From contig CM056556.1 in the NCBI GenBank assembly GCA_029721515.1, forward strand, positions 22,930,169-22,994,168: DNA of 64,000 nucleotides. The letters run 5' to 3'. The notes beneath the pieces were generated by a model. That model made no database searches. It had not been told where the DNA came from and was given only the letters and a program-made list of their open reading frames with translations. Made by a program: the position numbers and the translations under genes. Below, piece by piece: positions 59,618 to 64,000 of the stretch. This DNA comes from Synanceia verrucosa (lineage: Eukaryota > Chordata > Actinopteri > Perciformes > Synanceiidae). Position 1 is the stretch's first letter. Each line of letters opens with the position of its first letter.

Positions 59618-62521
59618 TTTATTCCTTTCTTGCTTTTGCCTGAAGGATGAATGCTTGCAATGGATGCAACAAACACAGGAATCTTAACAAGGAGACCACA
59701 ATTAGAGACCCGTGTTTTGTTTAAGTTATGTTCATGATGTTGGTCACATGGTTTTCAGTGATGTGTTTTCTGCACTTATGGTAACATTGCTTTGGTGCAT
59801 ATTTCATTTATGTTTGGCTAACATACCAATTTGATGGGCAAACATGCCGTTTATCTACCTGCAGATGTTAATAAAAATGCATCCTATGACACATGATGAA
59901 GCTGTTTTGTAGTGCTTTGTATTTGCCTTCTTGTGAGAGTGGGTTGGATGTGAAGAGAATTTTAGAAAATGTTAAATGTTGTTCTGAAGGAAAGTGAGGA
60001 AGAAAACATTAAAAACTAGAATTTTGTCCTCTGTGACCTTTTGGATTCATATTGTTCATATTGTTCATTGGACATTGTGTTTGTCACTCCACCATGAAAC
60101 CCATTGTTGAAATGCATCCTCCTTTTCCTGTTGTTTTGGCCAAATGTTGTGAGGTTTTAAGACCACAACCTAAATCACTTAAAGCAGAGCAGAAAATAAA
60201 TATTCATGTTTAGGAATTGGTAACCCCTTTGTTTGTTCAAGTATCACCACTGTCATTAGTCATCTATTACATTATTTTCACCTCTACCAATACAGGATTG
60301 GAAACTGCGTGGAGCTGTTGTTTCTTTACTTCCTCCTCATTAGTCTAACTTGAGGGCAGAGGAGTGTTTGTCTCTGAACTCTTTGGTTTCTGTGGTTCTT
60401 TTGATGGAAAACAGCCTTTAGTTATTTAGGGTAGGAATTTTTTTTCCCAAGATTGAAAATGTGCATTTTCCCTAAACTAAAAACACAGCTCTGTTTAAAG
60501 TCGCATAATTATTTGAGGGTGTATTTGAGCTGTTGCTGCTGAGCATCACAATCAAACACAGATGACTTCACCAGACAATGTTCGTCAGATTTCTCGTCAC
60601 TCTCATCAAACTGCTCTCTCGTGTCTCTCCTACGCAGAAATGCAGAGCATGTACTCACCACCAACAGTCCGTCACAACTGATGGAGCGTCCCATTGGTGG
60701 CAGATTCAACCTTTGCCTGGCCTGACGCTGATTGGAACACTGTGTGCGCTTTTGTTTTAAGAAGAATACAAGAATAAAATTGGAAGGTGTGCTCAGGGAG
60801 CAAATTAGAGAAAAAATCAGCTGATGAGTTCAGAGAGAATATCTGAGGGACTCACTGATTATCCAGAGGACAGAAAAAACAAAGGAAAGACACACAAACA
60901 TCATAGAGTAACACTCCTGTCCTCTGTCGTCTCCAGAACCACATGAAAAGATGGATATAAGTTTCATCTCTGAAGACTTCTCTAAAACCACACAGTTCAT
61001 TCACTTATTACAGGGTGGACTAATGTGAATACAAGAAGACAATGTTGATGACCTAGTGGCCGTAGCAATTATGATGAAAGCAAAAGAGAAACTTGAGGGA
61101 CATTGCATAAAGACAGACAAATAGCATATAAGGAGTAGGTCAGGATGGATGGATGAGACAAACACACACATTATATAGACTCTCTTAAACCACAACATGC
61201 AACCAGGAAACAAGCATGTTTACATGCACATACGTGCATAAATAATTAAAACCAGAGCACTGTATAATTATTATGGCAAATCTATTCACAATAATTATAT
61301 ATCACATTACCTATAGCACATCTAAAAGAAAATATAATAATGCTAAATTCACCATATTTTTTATGATTTTGTTTTATGATCTTTTTTGACTCTCTGTCTT
61401 TGGATCCTCTCTGCTTGAATCTTCTTGGCATAGAAACACTTATAATGGATAAACATAGATCATCTGAGATATTTTAGTAACAGACAGAGTTTCTCCAAAC
61501 ACGAAAACGTGCAATTAAAAAAATACAAACTATGTTGTATTTCTTCTCACAGATGGAAACCACTGTGAAAGCTGTTTAGTTGGATGACATATTTGCTCAG
61601 TATGAAAACACGCAGCAGAAAAGGGAAAATCCATGTGTATATTTCACAAAGTTTCTCGCAGGGATCAAGTTCACTGCGACTTTTGTCTTCTGGTTGTAAA
61701 TATGTATGGTTAACCACTGGAATCTGAGCTCCAGCAGGGTGAAGTGCTGGATCCTCATGTAATGTCATTCAATCAGCACAGTGACACTCTGCTCCGATGA
61801 GTGAGAATACAAATGAAGAAATACATGGAGATCAAGATGCTCTTTATAACTGCTAAATGTTTATTTTGGCAGAATAATTAATGGATGTATATTGTCACAT
61901 ATGACAGTTTGAGACCCTGATGATTTCCTGTTTTCTCAGGGCTTTTTGAGTTCACATGGTTTCACTTATTAAACTGGCTTTGGAAGGAGCAGACTGGCAT
62001 GTACATCAGAGATTTCCTGTTCCGAGTGTTCAGCAGAATTAAAGAAAAAGCGTGGGTACAAAAGTGCAAACTGCGTAAGAAATGCACATTTTAGGAAGGA
62101 TCACACCAGACACACCTGCCAGATCAAATAAAACATACGCTTGCAGATTTTTTCCGAACAGTAGAGTTTAGCACTGTTTCTTTCTTCTTTGTCAAGTAAA
62201 TTCCTAAATGTCCTTGGGGGCACATATTTTTTTTTATTAAGTGGAGACAGTTTTTTGATCTGAAAATTGCACATGTAAGTATAATGACTCCAAGTAAAGT
62301 AAAATGTCTTCACTTACGATACACTCATTGGCTCATTATTGGGGTTTTGTATTGTCAGACATGATGAACTTCAAATGTCAAATGTGTCGTCTGCGTAAGC
62401 TCACTTTCAATAAATCTCTTCCTGATTCTTTTGAAATTCCTGTTCTATGTAGCTTAAAACAACAAAGTGGAGATAACACAAGATGATGTAAACATAAAAG
62501 TTAGGCAATCACACACGCACC

Positions 62522-62555
<34 letters not shown>

Positions 62556-62825
62556 AGTGTTCAAAGATGCATTAAGAACTTTTACTGAATTAAAAGTAGA
62601 AATCTTGGCTAAGAGTCAAAGTCCTGATGCATCAATGTGGTAAAGATGCTGCTAAATATAGCCTGCTGGATAGTTAGGCATAAAAATATGCATGATTGGA
62701 TTTGTTTGCAATAACTACAGCTGTCAAATAATTGATGCAATGTAAAAAGCACAATATTTACCTCTATAATGGAGTAGAAGTAGAAAGAAGAATAAAAAGG
62801 AAATACCCAATTAAAGTAGATGTAC

Positions 62826-62871
<46 letters not shown>

Positions 62872-63127
62872 CAGCCATTGTTGTTCACAACTATTTGTTT
62901 ACGTCTGTCTTCCTGTTTGATGCTGATTGAAGTGGATGAGTTGAGACTTTTCTTCCAGAGAGGATCAGACCTCAGAGAAGCTCAACAAACTCACACGGAT
63001 TTAAAACCTCTCTCTCTCTTTACAGTGCATCTCTATGTCTCTCGCCCCCCTCTTCCTCCCTCCCACTCTGCTCTCTAATCGCTGTGTTGTGGTAGTTTCT
63101 CCTCCCTCCTCTCTCCTCTCCTGGCTG
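59618..63127. other. Intergenic region before the right-hand gene
   Basis: No gene is supported. It contains (CA)n at 62524-62553 and 62829-62869 and ordinary AT-rich sequence. The last ~150 bases (63010-63125) turn pyrimidine- and CT-rich, next to the TATA box. Confidence 0.5.
62829..62869 (+). repeat. (CA)n microsatellite
   Basis: About 20 pure CA units, 260 bases upstream of the TATA box of the right-hand gene. A second CA run is at 62524-62553. Confidence 0.95.
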
Positions 63128-63135
63128 TATATAAG
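63128..63135 (+). promoter_or_regulatory. TATA box of the right-hand gene
   Basis: TATATAAG in GGCTGTATATAAGTGTGG, preceded by a CT-rich tract and 83 bases before the preferred start codon. A TATA box here predicts transcription from about 63155-63162. It suggests a regulated, tissue-restricted gene and not a housekeeping one. Confidence 0.65.
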
Positions 63136-63169
63136 TGTGGATGGCCGGCTTGTTTCAGATTCACAGGGA

Positions 63170-63214
63170 ATGAACGTGAGCTTGTCGGACGTATGGTGCA
63201 GAGGGCCACCATGA
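63170..63214 (+). CDS. 14-codon upstream ORF overlapping the main start
   Basis: ATG at 63170 opens MNVSLSDVWCRGPP and ends in a TGA at 63212-63214. That TGA shares two bases with the main ATG at 63211 (ATGA overlap). With transcription starting near 63158 it would be the first ATG in the mRNA. Its context (GGGAATGA) is moderate; the main start (GCCACCATGA) is optimal. Such an arrangement usually tunes translation through leaky scanning or reinitiation. Whether the peptide is made is unknown. Confidence 0.4.
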   Translation: MNVSLSDVWCRGPP

Positions 63215-63291
63215 CTCCTGTGGTGACACCAAAGAAGATGCCTCCACCTCCCTCTGGACTGGTAACCATTGATCATGTCGAGCATCTGCAG
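63193..63291 (+). CDS. First coding exon of an unidentified gene (continues beyond window)
   Basis: From ATG at 63211 (perfect Kozak GCCACCATG) the exon encodes 27 residues, MTPVVTPKKMPPPPSGLVTI then DHVEHLQ, and stops at a phase-0 donor CAG|GTGAGC (GT at 63292). An in-frame ATG at 63193 would add MVQRAT. The TATA box 83 bases upstream, the strong start context and the consensus donor make a real first exon likely. I do not recognise the protein. A short basic, proline-rich N-terminus with no signal peptide points to a cytosolic or nuclear product, or a membrane protein with a cytosolic N-terminus. No second exon could be recognised before 64000. Confidence 0.6.
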
Positions 63292-64000
63292 GTGAGCTGT
63301 TAAACTCAGGTATCAACTCATTTTCATCAGGCTAAATCAAGTCATTTTGCTGCCTAAAGAGGCAGATAGAGTATATTTTAAACCCTGAGGGAGGAGGGAA
63401 TCCTGGGTGCTACAGCGTGGCTTGAGCGTCTGTTTTTGGGTGATGCAGGAAGGGGAGGAAGGAGGTGGTGTGCACCGTGCCATGCCAGGAATGTTGGCTC
63501 ACCCTTAACAATACTCTCGTGGTGGGGAAAGTTTCTCTGATGCATAAAGGGAATGCAGAGCAGCACATTGTTAAGTCTCAGAGAGGTGTTTAACCAGCAG
63601 CCATTAAAAGCTGCACATGAGCTGCAATGGAGACATTAATGTTCCCAGTTAGGTGGAGTTCAGTCACTTAGCAGATGCTCTGACTCATAAAGACTCACAG
63701 TAAACAGTAAGAAAAGCCGACAACACGGGAGGTCATTTTTTCTTTGGAGGAAGAATCTATTTTCTGTTTATGAGTGCATGTTGTTTTTCAGTCAGACAGA
63801 GGGATAACGTGTCTGAGATTGAACATCAAAAGCTGAAGCAGGGAGTCTTGATTTGCTGACAGGATGTCAAGACTGTGCGTAAAGCTTTGCAGTGAAATGA
63901 GATGAGGGAAGATGAGGTCATCAGAGGGATGCTTGGCCAAAGTGAACCACGATGTTGGTCAATTGTGAGATATCTCAATTACTGATAATGGTATTTGACT
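63292..64000. other. First intron of the right-hand gene (partial)
   Basis: No exon is recognised. The sequence is mixed with short open frames on both strands and runs out of the window. Confidence 0.45.

Noticed and set aside
1..64000. Prokaryotic-type systems (CRISPR arrays, operons, phage or plasmid modules)
   Set aside because: The window is intron-bearing vertebrate DNA. The regular repeats are microsatellites or transposon arms, with no spacer-repeat architecture.

Overview
This is a vertebrate, almost certainly teleost fish, nuclear window. The genes have short exons split by GT-AG introns. The intergenic DNA holds CA/TA microsatellites, a Tc1-like transposase relic, tRNA-headed SINEs with ATGG tails, L2/Maui-type and Rex-like LINE pieces and many small DNA transposons, all familiar from ray-finned fish genomes. 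Four protein-coding genes could be read exon by exon, plus the first coding exon of a fifth. Their order (asb15, lmod2, wasl, hyaluronidase) matches the human 7q31 block ASB15-LMOD2-WASL-HYAL4/SPAM1. The window is therefore a conserved syntenic segment, not an accessory region or a bacterial locus.

Layout. Positions 1-4173 (+) carry the 3' part of asb15: ankyrin repeats, a 3.2-kb intron packed with transposon relics, then two exons with the SOCS box. Positions 4174-9564 have no gene, but include a 474-bp miniature DNA transposon. Positions 9565-12609 (+) hold lmod2 in three coding exons; intron 1 carries a large self-complementary TA/CA satellite. Positions 12610-14690 are 3' flank with a complete SINE. 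Positions 14692-36684 (-) hold wasl (N-WASP): eleven coding exons whose phases close exactly into 544 residues, with an L2 LINE, a SINE and other repeats in the introns. Positions 36685-48902 have no gene but contain two related ~350-bp fold-back elements, a minus-strand LINE reverse-transcriptase relic and copies of a dispersed repeat. Positions 48903-51214 (+) hold a three-exon, 502-residue hyaluronidase of the PH-20/HYAL4 group. Positions 51215-63127 are gene-poor, with an unassigned decayed ORF near 59.2-59.6 kb. From 63128 a TATA box, a uORF that overlaps the main start codon, and a first coding exon open an unidentified gene that leaves the window.

How the genes fit together. Human ASB15 and LMOD2 are striated-muscle genes: a Cullin-5 substrate adaptor and a thin-filament actin nucleator. 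WASL is a broadly expressed activator of Arp2/3 actin nucleation. The hyaluronidase acts on glycosaminoglycan at the cell surface. They are neighbours by descent, not an operon. Gene identities rest on recalled family sequences, splice-site inspection and reading-frame continuity; no alignment could be run. I found no convincing new biological system. The less ordinary items are the lmod2 intron palindrome, the paired fold-back elements, the start-overlapping uORF, the duplicated lmod2 start and the unassigned ORF.
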